DNA of 64,000 nucleotides from Thomasclavelia ramosa DSM 1402 (GCF_014131695.1 NZ_CP036346.1:310001-374000); one strand, 5' to 3'. Shown: positions 28,614 through 37,854, counted from the first letter of the stretch. Numbers and translations: made by a program. The notes: generated by a model from the letters alone, not told the origin.

Positions 28614-30413
28614 ATGGATAGTTTTAAAGATTTGCTGAAAATGCAGGAGCTGTATATCCTTGGGGTATCAGGGGGCTGTGATTCGATGGCATTATTAGAC
28701 ATGATGAATCAAGCTGGTTACCAAATAATCGTATGTCACGTCAATTATCATTTACGCGAAGATAGTGACCTAGATCAACAGACAGTTGAAGCATATTGTC
28801 ACCGATATGATTTGCCTTGTTATGTTCGAGAAATTGATAAACAAGTTTACGGACCGGATAATTTCCAAGATCAAGCTCGGCGGCTACGCTATCAATTTTA
28901 TTTAGAAATTGGAATGAAATATCAAACCCAAAAGGTGGTTTTGGCCCACCATCAAAATGATGTTATTGAAAATATTGTAATGCAGTTACAGCGCCATAAC
29001 ACTAAGGGATATCTGGGAATCCAAGAAATCAGTGAAGTATTTGGAGTAACTGTAATTAGACCGTGCTTAGCGGTACGAAAACAGTTTTTAAGAGACTATT
29101 GTCATGGTCATAATGTTGAATATCGTGATGATTATACAAATTTTCAAACTGAGTTTACTCGTGATTATGTTCGAAATGTTACTTTGAAAGATTATGATGA
29201 AGAAAAAATAGAGAAATTACTTAAGTGGGCACAAGAACATAATCAAAGATATGCTAGTAAGCTAAAACAATTACAAATTTATCTTGATTTATATCATCAA
29301 AAAAATAAAATTGATTATACTTGTATTCCTAAAGAGCTGTTAGATGGATTTATTTATGAAATTTTAAAAGAAGTTGTTTATCCCCCTTTGATCAGCAATG
29401 CTTTGATTAAAGAAATTATTAAACAAATAAAAAGTAATAAGCCAAATATTAATATGGATTTGCCTGTTAATATTAGGTTCATAAAAGAGTATGATAATAT
29501 ATGTGTTTCTAATTTGAAAAATAACCATAGCTATTGTTTAAAATATGAACATTTAGTTTATGATAAGCATGAGCACTTTTATTTAAGTGAAGTAGGTCAT
29601 TTAAATGAAGGCGTCTATGTGAGTAAAGAAGATTTCCCAATTACGATTAGATCGGCACGTCCTGGTGATGTTATTGTTACTGCTGGTGGAACAAAAAAGG
29701 TTTCGCGATTGTTTATTGACAATAAAATTCCTAAAAGTAAGCGGGATACTTGGCCAATTGTTGAAAATAGCCAAGGAATGATAATTCTTGTGCCACATCT
29801 TGCAAAAAATATTGGGTATTTATATTCAAAACCCAATATATATGTGGTAAAATTAGAAACATATACGACTAGGAGTGAGATAATGCATAAGGATATAAAA
29901 GAAATTTTGATCAGTGGAGATCAAATTAGTGCTAAATGTAAAGAATTAGGGGCAATCATTGATAAAGACTATGAGGGGAAAGAAGTCCTATTAGTTGGTT
30001 TATTAAAAGGTTCAGTCCCTTTTATGGCGGAGTTATCAAAATATTTAAATACTGATGTTACTTTCGACTATATGAATGTAAGTAGTTATGAGGGTGTTGA
30101 ATCCAAGACATTAGTTGTTAAGCAAGATTTAAAGGAAGATGTCAGTGGTAAAAATGTCTTGATCGTTGAAGATATTTTAGATACTGGAAAGACGTTATTT
30201 AATGTTAAAGAGATGCTATTAAAACGTAAAGCCAATAGTGTTAAAATTGTCACTATGTTAGATAAAGAAGAGGGTCGGGTTTTTGAAATGAAGGCCGATT
30301 ATGTGGGATTTAAAATCCCTAATGCTTTTGTAGTAGGCTATGGACTTGACTTTAATGAAAGATATCGTCAATTGCCATATGTTGGAATATTAAAAGAAGA
30401 TTGTTATAAGTAA
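28614..30413 (+). CDS. tilS-hpt: TilS-HPRT bifunctional fusion
   Basis: One frame of 599 codons joins two enzymes. Residues 1-~415 are tRNA(Ile)-lysidine synthetase: PP-loop SGGCDS (19-24), LAHHQNDVIEN and a C-terminal TilS domain with SARPGDVI. TilS converts C34 of the AUA-reading tRNA(Ile) to lysidine. Residues 424-599 are hypoxanthine phosphoribosyltransferase with VGLLKGSVPFMAEL and the PRPP motif VEDILDTGKT. The fusion type is known from Listeria. No stop lies between the domains, but AGGAG before ATG 29883 offers an internal start for free HPRT. An extended -10 (TGATATAAT at 28582-28590) precedes the gene. ftsH follows after 9 bp. Confidence 0.95.
   Translation: MDSFKDLLKMQELYILGVSGGCDSMALLDMMNQAGYQIIVCHVNYHLREDSDLDQQTVEAYCHRYDLPCYVREIDKQVYGPDNFQDQARRLRYQFYLEIGMKYQTQKVVLAHHQNDVIENIVMQLQRHNTKGYLGIQEISEVFGVTVIRPCLAVRKQFLRDYCHGHNVEYRDDYTNFQTEFTRDYVRNVTLKDYDEEKIEKLLKWAQEHNQRYASKLKQLQIYLDLYHQKNKIDYTCIPKELLDGFIYEILKEVVYPPLISNALIKEIIKQIKSNKPNINMDLPVNIRFIKEYDNICVSNLKNNHSYCLKYEHLVYDKHEHFYLSEVGHLNEGVYVSKEDFPITIRSARPGDVIVTAGGTKKVSRLFIDNKIPKSKRDTWPIVENSQGMIILVPHLAKNIGYLYSKPNIYVVKLETYTTRSEIMHKDIKEILISGDQISAKCKELGAIIDKDYEGKEVLLVGLLKGSVPFMAELSKYLNTDVTFDYMNVSSYEGVESKTLVVKQDLKEDVSGKNVLIVEDILDTGKTLFNVKEMLLKRKANSVKIVTMLDKEEGRVFEMKADYVGFKIPNAFVVGYGLDFNERYRQLPYVGILKEDCYK
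29809..29839 (+). promoter_or_regulatory. Hairpin in the TilS-HPRT linker
   Basis: A perfect 9-bp inverted repeat (ATATTGGGT/ACCCAATAT, 13-nt loop) lies inside the coding sequence just before the internal RBS AGGAG and ATG 29883. It may affect read-through, mRNA processing or internal initiation of HPRT. There is no T-run, so it is not a terminator. Confidence 0.45.
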
Positions 30414-30422
30414 GGAGAGTAT

Positions 30423-32387
30423 ATGAGTAATAAGAATGGATTATTAAAATCGATTCTTCCATGGGTAGTTCTATTATTCTTAATCGGTGGACTTGTTACC
30501 TATATGAATCAGGGTAATAGTAAAGAGATTAAGTATAGTGAATTCGTGGAAGTAGTCCAAGACGAAAAAATTAAGGAAGTAGAAATTGTTCCTTCAAGTT
30601 TAGTCGTTGATGTAAGTGGGAAGTATACAAAGAAAGTAGATGGTAAATCAACAGAGTATGAATTTACAACTACGATTCCTAATACTGAAGCTGAAATGCA
30701 ATCATTAACTGGATTGTTAAATGAAAAGGGTATTGAAACTACGATTGTTGATGCTAATGATCGTGGTGTATTTATGAAGGTCATTATTAGTATTTTACCA
30801 TATGTATTATTACTTGGAGGAATGTTCTTTATCTTCAAGATGATGGGTCAAGGTGGCGGAAATGCTAAAGCCTTTGATTTTGGTAACTCTAGAGCTAAGT
30901 TAGAAAAAAACCAAACAACTAGATTTGCTGACGTAGCTGGTGCTGATGAAGAAAAAGAGGAATTAAAAGAATTAGTAGCATTCTTGAAAAATCCGAAAAA
31001 GTTCGCTCAAATGGGGGCTCGTATTCCAAAAGGGGTATTACTTGTGGGGCCACCAGGTACTGGTAAAACTTTATTAGCAAGAGCCGTTTCTGGTGAGGCT
31101 AGTGTGCCTTATTATTCAATTTCTGGTTCAGAATTCGTAGAAATGTTCGTTGGTGTCGGTGCTGGTCGTGTTCGTGATATGTTCAAAAAGGCCAAACAAA
31201 CTGCGCCATGTATTATCTTTATCGATGAAATTGATGCTGTTGGGCGTCAAAGAGGTACTGGTATGGGTGGTGGACACGATGAACGTGAACAAACTCTTAA
31301 CCAATTGTTAGTTGAGATGGATGGATTTAGTGGTAATGAAGGGATCATCATTTTAGCGGCAACAAACCGTGCTGATGTATTAGATCCAGCATTATTACGA
31401 CCAGGTCGTTTTGACCGTCAAATTCAGGTAGCTAATCCTGATAAGAATGCTCGTACTGAAATCTTAAAAGTTCATGCGCGGAACAAAAAATTTGCTCCCG
31501 ATGTAGATTTTAGTAATATAGCACAAAGAACTCCTGGATTCTCAGGGGCTGAACTAGAAAATGTTTTAAATGAAGCTGCTTTATTAGCAGTTCGTGAAGA
31601 TCACAAAGTAATCTCAATGGATGATATTGATGAAGCAGTTGACCGTGTTATGGGTGGACCTGCGAAAAAATCTCGTAAATATAGTGAAAAAGAACGCCGT
31701 CTAGTTGCATACCATGAAGCTGGACATGCTGTGTTAGGTTTAACTTTAGAAGCTGCCAACAAAGTTCAAAAAGTAACTATTGTGCCACGTGGCCAAGCTG
31801 GGGGTTATAACTTAATGACGCCTAAAGAAGAAACATATTTCCAAACTAAGACTCAATTAGAAGCTAATATTGCTGGATTTATGGGTGGTCGTGTAGCTGA
31901 AGAAATTTTCTTTGGTGATGTAAGTTCCGGTGCTCATAACGATATTGAACAAGCAACTAGAATTGCAAGAATGATGGTTACTGAATTGGGAATGTCAGAA
32001 CTTGGTCCAATCAAATATGATTCTGAACAAGGAAATGTTTTCTTGGGACGCGACTATACACAACACAATAATTCTCATTCTGGGCAAATTGCTTATGAAA
32101 TTGATGTTCAAGTTCGTAAGATCATCGATGAATGCTATGCACAGGCAAAAGAAATTATTGAGGCTAATAAAGATAAATTAGTAATTATTGCTGATGCTTT
32201 ATTAGAATATGAAACATTAGCTGGTGAACAAATTGAAGCATTATTTAATACAGGTAAGATGTTAGATCGTCATGATGGAACAGTTGATAGTAGCTCTAAT
32301 GATGATTCATCAAATGATTCTAATGCTTCAAGTACAACAACACCATCGTTTGATGATGCTGATGATCTATTAGATGATATGAAATAA
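30423..32387 (+). CDS. ftsH: ATP-dependent zinc metalloprotease FtsH
   Basis: A membrane-anchored AAA+ protease that degrades unfolded membrane proteins and regulators. Two membrane helices (about 9-27 and 117-138) flank a small extracytoplasmic domain. The AAA module has GPPGTGKT (K215), the [11 protein letters not shown] segment and the SRH region. The protease domain carries HEAGH at 431-435. The C-terminal tail is Ser/Asn/Asp-rich. Length 654 is typical. It is 9 bp downstream of tilS-hpt, as in Bacillus, and followed by a terminator that also covers the stop. Confidence 0.98.
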   Translation: MSNKNGLLKSILPWVVLLFLIGGLVTYMNQGNSKEIKYSEFVEVVQDEKIKEVEIVPSSLVVDVSGKYTKKVDGKSTEYEFTTTIPNTEAEMQSLTGLLNEKGIETTIVDANDRGVFMKVIISILPYVLLLGGMFFIFKMMGQGGGNAKAFDFGNSRAKLEKNQTTRFADVAGADEEKEELKELVAFLKNPKKFAQMGARIPKGVLLVGPPGTGKTLLARAVSGEASVPYYSISGSEFVEMFVGVGAGRVRDMFKKAKQTAPCIIFIDEIDAVGRQRGTGMGGGHDEREQTLNQLLVEMDGFSGNEGIIILAATNRADVLDPALLRPGRFDRQIQVANPDKNARTEILKVHARNKKFAPDVDFSNIAQRTPGFSGAELENVLNEAALLAVREDHKVISMDDIDEAVDRVMGGPAKKSRKYSEKERRLVAYHEAGHAVLGLTLEAANKVQKVTIVPRGQAGGYNLMTPKEETYFQTKTQLEANIAGFMGGRVAEEIFFGDVSSGAHNDIEQATRIARMMVTELGMSELGPIKYDSEQGNVFLGRDYTQHNNSHSGQIAYEIDVQVRKIIDECYAQAKEIIEANKDKLVIIADALLEYETLAGEQIEALFNTGKMLDRHDGTVDSSSNDDSSNDSNASSTTTPSFDDADDLLDDMK

Positions 32388-32407
32388 AAGCGGTATCCGC
32401 TTTTTTT
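32387..32407 (+). terminator. Terminator after ftsH
   Basis: The stem AAAGCGG/CCGCTTT has a TAT loop and is followed by a T-run. Confidence 0.88.
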
Positions 32408-32421
32408 CATATGTGAGGTAA

Positions 32422-32517
32422 ATGATGAACAACAAGAAAAGAAAAATATTTATCTATTTTATTATTTTGTGTATGATAATACCAATGATATTATCATCAT
32501 TGATGGTATTTTTATAA
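32422..32517 (+). CDS. Small single-helix membrane peptide
   Basis: 31 codons: MMNNKKRKIFIYFIILCM followed by a hydrophobic stretch IIPMILSSLMVFL. A basic N-terminal segment plus one membrane helix and a good RBS (TGAGGT) make translation plausible. It lies between the ftsH terminator and hslO, whose start is 10 bp downstream. An imperfect hairpin (AATACCAATGAT pairing with ATCATT/GGTATT across a 3-nt bulge, 32478-32510) covers its end. It could be a real small protein or a leader peptide for hslO. No family is recognised. Confidence 0.5.
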   Translation: MMNNKKRKIFIYFIILCMIIPMILSSLMVFL

Positions 32518-32526
32518 GGAGAATAT

Positions 32527-33396
32527 ATGAAAGATTATTTAGTTAGAGGTTTAGTTAATAGTAAAAACTGTCGTGTTTTTGCTTGTAAAACGACTAATTT
32601 AGTAGATGAGGCTCGCAAACATCATAATTTATGGCCTACTGCTTCTGCAGCAATCGGGAGAATGATGTCAGCTACTTTGATGATGGCAAAAATGAACAAG
32701 AATCAAGAGAAAATGACAGTTGTGATCAATGGTGGCGGTCCAATTGGAACTATGATGACGGTTACTAATGGTGATGGAAATATTAAAGGATTCGTTGCTA
32801 ACCCAGAAGTGCATTATACTTATAATGATACTGGTAAATTAGCAGTTGGTGTAGCAGTTGGACATGAAGGAACTTTACAAGTAATTCGTGATATGGGTTT
32901 AAAAGAACCGTTTACGGGATCAGTTCCACTACAAACTGGGGAAATAGGTGATGATTTTGGTTACTACTTTGCAGTTAGTGAACAAACTCCTTCAGTTGTA
33001 TCGGTTGGGGTACTAGTAAATGATACTAATGAAGTGCTTGCTTCAGGTGGATTTATTATTCAATTATTACCTGAGGCTATTGAAGAAGATATTGATTATA
33101 TCGAAAAAGTTGTCGCTCAATGTCCGCCGGTATCTAAGTTGATCAATGAAGGGAAAAGTCCTGAAGAGATATTAAAGCAGCTATTTGATGATGTGGAGAT
33201 TACTGAAAAACAAGATTTGTTTTTCAAATGTGATTGTTCAAAAGAAAAAATGGGTAAGGCTTTGATTACAGTTGGTAAGGATGAGTTACAAGCGATGATT
33301 GATGAGGATCATGGTTGTGAATTAAGTTGCCAGTTTTGTAATAAAAAATATCAATTTAGTGAAGAAGAATTAAAAGAAATTAAAAATAGATTATAG
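32527..33396 (+). CDS. hslO: Redox-regulated chaperone Hsp33
   Basis: A chaperone that is activated by oxidation and heat through a zinc center. 289 residues with the Hsp33 N-domain (SAAIGRMMSATLMMAKM) and a C-terminal zinc site with CDC and CQFC motifs, which together give the four cysteines. It follows ftsH as in Bacillus. RBS AAGGAG lies inside the preceding small ORF's tail. It ends with a GAAA-loop terminator. Confidence 0.96.
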   Translation: MKDYLVRGLVNSKNCRVFACKTTNLVDEARKHHNLWPTASAAIGRMMSATLMMAKMNKNQEKMTVVINGGGPIGTMMTVTNGDGNIKGFVANPEVHYTYNDTGKLAVGVAVGHEGTLQVIRDMGLKEPFTGSVPLQTGEIGDDFGYYFAVSEQTPSVVSVGVLVNDTNEVLASGGFIIQLLPEAIEEDIDYIEKVVAQCPPVSKLINEGKSPEEILKQLFDDVEITEKQDLFFKCDCSKEKMGKALITVGKDELQAMIDEDHGCELSCQFCNKKYQFSEEELKEIKNRL

Positions 33397-33397
33397 T

Positions 33398-33424
33398 AGA
33401 ATAGTGAAAACTATTCTATTTTTT
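33398..33424 (+). terminator. Terminator after hslO
   Basis: The stem AGAATAGT/ACTATTCT has a GAAA loop and is followed by ATTTTTT. Confidence 0.88.
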
Positions 33425-33529
33425 GTAATTTTATGTGATTATTTTGCTACAAATGTACTATTATGGTATTTTTTAGGTAAATTTTGTGCTATGATAATGG
33501 TATAGACAAATAAAGTGAGGGAAAATCAA

Positions 33530-33994
33530 ATGAAAAAACTATTAAGTGTAATGTTACTGGCATTGCTATTAACAGGATGTGGTGGAGAAGAAAAAACCAC
33601 TACTATTTGTAAAGGAAATATTGATGAAATGACAGCAGCTGAAGTTACGATCGAAGCAACTGGTGATAAAACTGATGTCATGAAAAGTACAGTTACTTAT
33701 GATTTTACTGGTTATGTAACTGAAAGTACACCAATTGATACTTATTGGCTTCCTAAAGTGAAATCTATTAATGTTGATTATGATTCATTAAAAGGTGGTT
33801 CAGCTAAATATACTGTAGATGGTGAAAAAATTATTCTTAAAATTGAATTAGATTATGGTGAAGCTGATTTTGATGAACTTAAAAAAGCTAAATTAGTTAC
33901 AACTACTGATAGTGATAAGAAAATCGTGTATATTTCTTTAGAAGAAACAATTAAAGAACAAGAAAAAGGTGGACTTACTTGTAAAGAAAAATAA
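33530..33994 (+). CDS. Lipoprotein of unknown function
   Basis: 154 residues. The ATG at 33530 gives a lipoprotein signal (MKKLLSVMLLALLLTGC), so it is likely lipidated at Cys 17 and sits outside the membrane. The mature part has a repetitive beta-strand look with Thr/Lys/Asp, and two further cysteines near both ends (TTICKGN, GGLTCKEK) that could form a disulfide. It somewhat resembles small DUF1307/YehR-type lipoproteins but this is only an impression. An extended -10 (TGCTATGAT at 33487-33495) precedes it. It is a single-gene unit with its own terminator. Confidence 0.75.
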   Translation: MKKLLSVMLLALLLTGCGGEEKTTTICKGNIDEMTAAEVTIEATGDKTDVMKSTVTYDFTGYVTESTPIDTYWLPKVKSINVDYDSLKGGSAKYTVDGEKIILKIELDYGEADFDELKKAKLVTTTDSDKKIVYISLEETIKEQEKGGLTCKEK

Positions 33995-34027
33995 AAAGAA
34001 AGGCGGGGGAAGCCTTTCTTTTTTTGT
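33995..34027 (+). terminator. Terminator after lipoprotein gene
   Basis: The 10-bp stem AAAGAAAGGC/GCCTTTCTTT is followed by a T-run. A second small hairpin (GTTGG/CCAAC) follows directly. Confidence 0.9.
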
Positions 34028-34061
34028 TGGAAACCAACATATTTAGGAATATAACTAACTC

Positions 34062-34113
34062 GATAACTTACGTCTATTTCGGGGAGGAAAATAGCGGGGA
34101 AGGGTAAGTTATC
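34062..34113. ncRNA. Structured G-rich element before dusB
   Basis: The outer perfect stem GATAACTTAC/GTAAGTTATC encloses an inner stem CTATTT/AAATAG. The apical loop is CGGGGAGGA and the 3' internal strand is CGGGGAAGG, two near-identical purine-rich motifs. It lies between a terminator and dusB, 90 bp before the start. It is not followed by a T-run. It could be a small RNA, a leader element or a protein-binding hairpin. No known riboswitch is recognised. Confidence 0.5.
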
Positions 34114-34203
34114 TATAAATAGTATGGCTATGAAGAAATATTTTATACATTTATATTTCTTTTTTTTTAATTTATTGATAAGATACTTTTGAGGAGTGAC
34201 ATA

Positions 34204-35184
34204 ATGTTTAAAATAGGAAATGTAGAAATAGAAAATCCAGTAGTAATGGCACCAATGGCAGGGATTACTAATATGGCTTTTCGTAAAATTATTAAAGATT
34301 TTGGTGCCGGACTTGTCTATTCGGAAATGGTTAGTGATAAAGCGCTATGTTATGGAAATGCTAAAACAATAGAAATGTTACAAGTAGATGATGGCGAACA
34401 TCCAGTTAGTATTCAGCTATTTGGCGGTGAAGTAGAAACAATGGTTCAAGCAGCCAAATATATCGATAAACATTCTAATTGTGACATTATTGATATTAAT
34501 ATGGGATGTCCAGTAAATAAGGTTTTAAAGGCCGATGCTGGTAGTAAATTATTATTATATCCTGATAAAATTTATGAGATTGTTAAAGGTGTCGTTGATA
34601 ATGTAACTAAACCTGTTACAGTAAAAATACGTAGTGGTTTTGATAAAGAACATATTAATGCAATTGAGGTTGCTCAACTAATTGAGAAGGCTGGTGCTAG
34701 TGCTATTGCAATTCATGGTAGAACTCGTTCGCAAATGTATGAAGGTCATGCTGATTGGGAAATAATTCGTCAAGTCAAAGAAGCTGTGAAAATCCCAGTA
34801 ATTGGCAATGGCGATATCAAGAGTGTTGAGGATGCTAAAAGAATGCTTGAAGAAACAAAAGTTGATGCAGTTATGATTGGTCGTGCGGCCTTAGGAAATC
34901 CATGGTTGATTAAACAGGTTGTAGAGTCTTTAAAAACTGGTGAAACAATTAGTGAACCTACTTATCAAGAAAAAATTACGCAGTGTTTAGCACACGCACG
35001 ACGTTTAATGGAAATTGAACCAGAAAAGGTTGCTATGTTTCAAATGCGTGGCCATGCGCCATGGTATATCAAGGGATTAAAGTCTTCAGCTCGTGTGAAA
35101 AATGAATTATCTAAGATTAATACTTTTGAAGAACTTGAAATTATTTTGAAAGAGTATCAAGAATATTTAGATCAGTTGGACTAA
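34204..35184 (+). CDS. dusB: tRNA-dihydrouridine synthase
   Basis: Reduces uridine to dihydrouridine in tRNA D-loops using FMN. A TIM-barrel with [13 protein letters not shown] at the start, the catalytic Cys in NMGCPVNKV (C102), and [14 protein letters not shown] later. 326 residues from ATG 34204, preceded by GAGGAGTGA; an earlier in-frame TTG is unlikely. The DusB subgroup is supported by its position in the ftsH-hslO-dusB region known from Bacillus. lysS is missing after it. Confidence 0.95.
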   Translation: MFKIGNVEIENPVVMAPMAGITNMAFRKIIKDFGAGLVYSEMVSDKALCYGNAKTIEMLQVDDGEHPVSIQLFGGEVETMVQAAKYIDKHSNCDIIDINMGCPVNKVLKADAGSKLLLYPDKIYEIVKGVVDNVTKPVTVKIRSGFDKEHINAIEVAQLIEKAGASAIAIHGRTRSQMYEGHADWEIIRQVKEAVKIPVIGNGDIKSVEDAKRMLEETKVDAVMIGRAALGNPWLIKQVVESLKTGETISEPTYQEKITQCLAHARRLMEIEPEKVAMFQMRGHAPWYIKGLKSSARVKNELSKINTFEELEIILKEYQEYLDQLD

Positions 35185-35245
35185 GAGTTGCAACAAGTTT
35201 ATATTTTGGTATAATTGAAATAATAATTAAAGGGGGATTTGAGTA

Positions 35246-36094
35246 GTGATTATTAGTGGTAAAGAAATATCTGTAAAAATAAAGGATCAATTAAAGGAAG
35301 AAGTAAGTAAGATAAAAGAAACATATCCACGTCTACCTAAGTTGGTTGTAATACTAGTAGGGGATAATCAAGCTAGTCAGACATATGTTAGGAACAAAGA
35401 AAGAGGTTGTCAGTATATTGGGATTGAATCAGAAATCTTGAGACATGATGCATCTTTTAGTGAAATCGAATTATTACAAGAAATTAATGATTTAAATAAT
35501 GATGATACTGTTGATGGAATTTTAGTGCAATTACCATTGCCACAGCATATTAATGAAGAAAAAGTTTTAGATGCGATTGTTCCTAGTAAAGATGTTGATG
35601 GTTTTCATCCCGAAAATGTGGCTAAATTATTTTTAGGACAACATAGTTTGGTTCCTTGTACACCAAAAGGGATGATGGTTTTATTAGAAGAAATTAATTA
35701 TGATTTGGCGGGTAAAGAAGTAGTAATTGTTGGGCGCAGTAATATTGTTGGTAAGCCGGTAGCCTTATTGTGCTTACAAAAAAATGCAACTGTTACAATT
35801 GCACATAGTCAGACAAAAGATTTAAAGGCAGTTTGTTCACGTGCTGATGTACTTATTGCAGCAATAGGGAAACCGAAATTCTTTAATCACGAGTATGTTA
35901 AAGATGGTGCAGTAGTATTAGATGTAGGAATTAATCGTGATGAAAATAACAAATTATGCGGTGATGTTGATTTTGATGATGTTAAAGACAAAGTGTCAGC
36001 AATTACTCCAGTTCCAGGGGGAATTGGACCAATGACGATTACAATGTTAATGAAAAATACAATTGAAGCTTTTTATCATAGAAATGGTGACTAA
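35246..36094 (+). CDS. folD: FolD methylene-THF dehydrogenase/cyclohydrolase
   Basis: A bifunctional one-carbon enzyme interconverting methylene-, methenyl- and formyl-tetrahydrofolate. Catalytic Tyr and Lys lie in QASQTYVRNKER; VDGILVQLPLPQHI and the NAD(P)-binding VVIVGRSNIVGKP are typical, as is the end GGIGPMTITMLM. Length 282. The start is GTG preceded by AGGGGG. It is followed after 1 bp by the DUF951 gene. Confidence 0.96.
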   Translation: MIISGKEISVKIKDQLKEEVSKIKETYPRLPKLVVILVGDNQASQTYVRNKERGCQYIGIESEILRHDASFSEIELLQEINDLNNDDTVDGILVQLPLPQHINEEKVLDAIVPSKDVDGFHPENVAKLFLGQHSLVPCTPKGMMVLLEEINYDLAGKEVVIVGRSNIVGKPVALLCLQKNATVTIAHSQTKDLKAVCSRADVLIAAIGKPKFFNHEYVKDGAVVLDVGINRDENNKLCGDVDFDDVKDKVSAITPVPGGIGPMTITMLMKNTIEAFYHRNGD

Positions 36095-36095
36095 T

Positions 36096-36275
36096 ATGGA
36101 ATATAAATTAAATGATATTGTTGAAATGAAGAAGGCTCATCCATGCAAAAAGTCAACACAATGGCAAATTATTAGAATGGGTGCAGATATTAAAATTAAA
36201 TGTTTGGGATGCGGAGCGATTGTAATGTTCCCACGCCGTGAATTTGAAAAAAAATTAAAGAAGATAATTGAGTAG
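36096..36275 (+). CDS. DUF951 small protein
   Basis: 59 residues starting MEYKLNDIVEMKKAHPC. The family core HPC, IIRMGADIKIKCLGC and VMFPRREFEKKLKK is present; the Cys residues may bind zinc. In Bacillus the relative is YyzM, near yyaF. Function is unknown, possibly nucleic-acid binding. The ATG follows the folD stop by one base, so the two are cotranslated. Confidence 0.85.
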   Translation: MEYKLNDIVEMKKAHPCKKSTQWQIIRMGADIKIKCLGCGAIVMFPRREFEKKLKKIIE

Positions 36276-36276
36276 T

Positions 36277-36342
36277 ATGGATGATGATGATTTATTAGAA
36301 GATGAATTAGATAATGTCTTAGATATATATTGGCACTTTTAG
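36277..36342 (+). CDS. Possible acidic 21-residue microprotein
   Basis: The peptide starts MDDDDLLEDELDNVLDIY, right after the DUF951 stop (TAG T ATG). It has no RBS of its own, and its last codons overlap the terminator stem. It could be translated by coupling, or be spurious. Confidence 0.25.
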   Translation: MDDDDLLEDELDNVLDIYWHF

Positions 36343-36356
36343 TGCCAATTTTTTTG
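36330..36356 (+). terminator. Terminator of dusB-folD-DUF951 region
   Basis: The stem TTGGCACT/AGTGCCAA has a TTT loop and is followed by TTTTTTT. Confidence 0.92.
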
Positions 36357-36442
36357 TTTGATTAATCTTGTAAAAAATATACAGTATTGGGAATAGACAA
36401 TTTAAGGAAAGATAGCTATGATTGAAACAGGAGGAAAGCATT

Positions 36443-37708
36443 ATGACGATTAAGGAATTATTGGAACAAGCTGATACAGTATTGAAAGATGAAAAGTTAC
36501 GCGAAATGTTTAAACGGTGCTTTTTGTCTACGCTAGAAACAAGTGTTAAACGAGAAGGTGATAAGACTTATATTATTACCGGAGATATTAATGCAATGTG
36601 GTTACGTGATTCAAGCTGTCAAGTTAATCATTATTTAAAATATACTCATAATGATAGTGAATTACAGTCAATAATCAAAGGATTAATTAAAGCTCAAGTT
36701 GAATATGTTTTGTGGGATCCTTATGCAAATGCATTTTTAAATACAGAAGATGTTGAAAGGGAATATCATGATACGACTATTATGAAGCCGTATGTCTGGG
36801 AGCGAAAGTATGAATTGGATTCATTATGTTATCCGGTAAAATTAAGTTATCAATATTATAAAGAAACTGGTGATAAAAGTATTTTTGATCAACAGTATTT
36901 ACATTTTATTAGAACTCTTTTAAATGTTTTTGAATGTGAACAAAATCATAGTCAAAATTCATCATATACGTTTGAACGAGAAGAAGCAAAAAAATGGAAT
37001 TTAAGAAAAACCGAAACCCTCCAAAATAAAGGACGTGGTTTTGAAACACGTTATACCGGAATGATTTGGAGCGCATTTAGGCCAAGTGATGATGCATGTA
37101 CTTTTAATTATAATATTCCTGGCAATATGTTTTGCAGTGTTGTTCTGGGATATCTCAAGGAAATTGTGGAATTAGTGTATCAGGATGAATATCTTCAAGA
37201 GCGAATTGTTGATTTGAAATTTCAAATTGATTATGGTATTGAATTATTCGGTATTGTTAGACACCCTAAATATGGGAAAATATATGCCTATGAAACAGAC
37301 GGTTATGGGAATCATGTATTAATGGATGATGCCAATGTACCAAGTTTATTGTCAATTCCATATTTAGGATTTGCGGATGCTAATGATGAAATTTACAAAA
37401 ATACACGAGCGTTTATTTTAAGTAAAGAGAATCCATATTATTTTGAGGGGAACAGGGCAAAGGGAATTGGATCGCCACATACCTGGTCTGAATATATATG
37501 GCCGATTGCGCTATCTATGCAAGGATTAACAAGTTTATTACAGCATGAAAGAGAAGCATTGATCCAGACTATTATTGATAATACCGGAGGTACTGGATAT
37601 TGTCATGAAAGTTTTGATGTAAATGATGATACTCAGTTTACAAGACCATGGTTCTGCTGGGCTGATTCTTTATTTGCGGAGCTTGTAATCAAAACTTATT
37701 TTGAATAA
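36443..37708 (+). CDS. GH125 exo-alpha-1,6-mannosidase
   Basis: A 421-residue enzyme with the GH125 (formerly DUF1237) signature GDINAMWLRDSSCQ and the later GIGSPHTWSEYIWP. Characterised members from Clostridium perfringens and Streptococcus pneumoniae remove alpha-1,6-linked mannose from N-glycan cores. No signal peptide, so it acts on imported glycans. ATG 36443 has AGGAGG upstream. It opens a cluster with an EIIC permease, GH38, RpiR regulator and GH3, although a terminator separates it from the permease gene. Confidence 0.93.
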   Translation: MTIKELLEQADTVLKDEKLREMFKRCFLSTLETSVKREGDKTYIITGDINAMWLRDSSCQVNHYLKYTHNDSELQSIIKGLIKAQVEYVLWDPYANAFLNTEDVEREYHDTTIMKPYVWERKYELDSLCYPVKLSYQYYKETGDKSIFDQQYLHFIRTLLNVFECEQNHSQNSSYTFEREEAKKWNLRKTETLQNKGRGFETRYTGMIWSAFRPSDDACTFNYNIPGNMFCSVVLGYLKEIVELVYQDEYLQERIVDLKFQIDYGIELFGIVRHPKYGKIYAYETDGYGNHVLMDDANVPSLLSIPYLGFADANDEIYKNTRAFILSKENPYYFEGNRAKGIGSPHTWSEYIWPIALSMQGLTSLLQHEREALIQTIIDNTGGTGYCHESFDVNDDTQFTRPWFCWADSLFAELVIKTYFE

Positions 37709-37738
37709 ATAATATCTATGATAAAATAGAAAAATGAT

Positions 37739-37763
37739 AAGAAGATTTCGATCTTCTTTTTTT
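37739..37763 (+). terminator. Terminator after GH125 gene
   Basis: The stem AAGAAGAT/ATCTTCTT has a TTCG tetraloop and is followed by a T-run. Confidence 0.9.
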
Positions 37764-37807
37764 GTTTTTTGATTAGGAAAAATTTTACAAGTTCTGTAAT
37801 TCTCTTA

Positions 37808-37821
37808 TGGAAGCGCTTTGT
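37808..37821 (+). promoter_or_regulatory. cre-like site in EIIC promoter
   Basis: TGGAAGCGCTTTGT holds the palindromic core AAGCGCTT and fits the cre consensus at most positions. It lies between a weak -35 (TTCTCT) and TATACT (37823-37828), an ideal place for CcpA repression. A TTACA/TGTAA inverted repeat at 37785-37799 just upstream may be an RpiR operator. Confidence 0.55.
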
Positions 37822-37854
37822 ATATACTTTTATATGAAAGAGGGAGGAAATAAA

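Noticed and set aside
34062-34113. Fluoride, guanidine, ZTP or Mn riboswitch
   Set aside because: The conserved sequence signatures of these classes that I know are absent.
37807-37854. N-terminal extension of EIIC
   Set aside because: The extension covers the cre and -10 region; AGAGGGAGG precedes ATG 37855.
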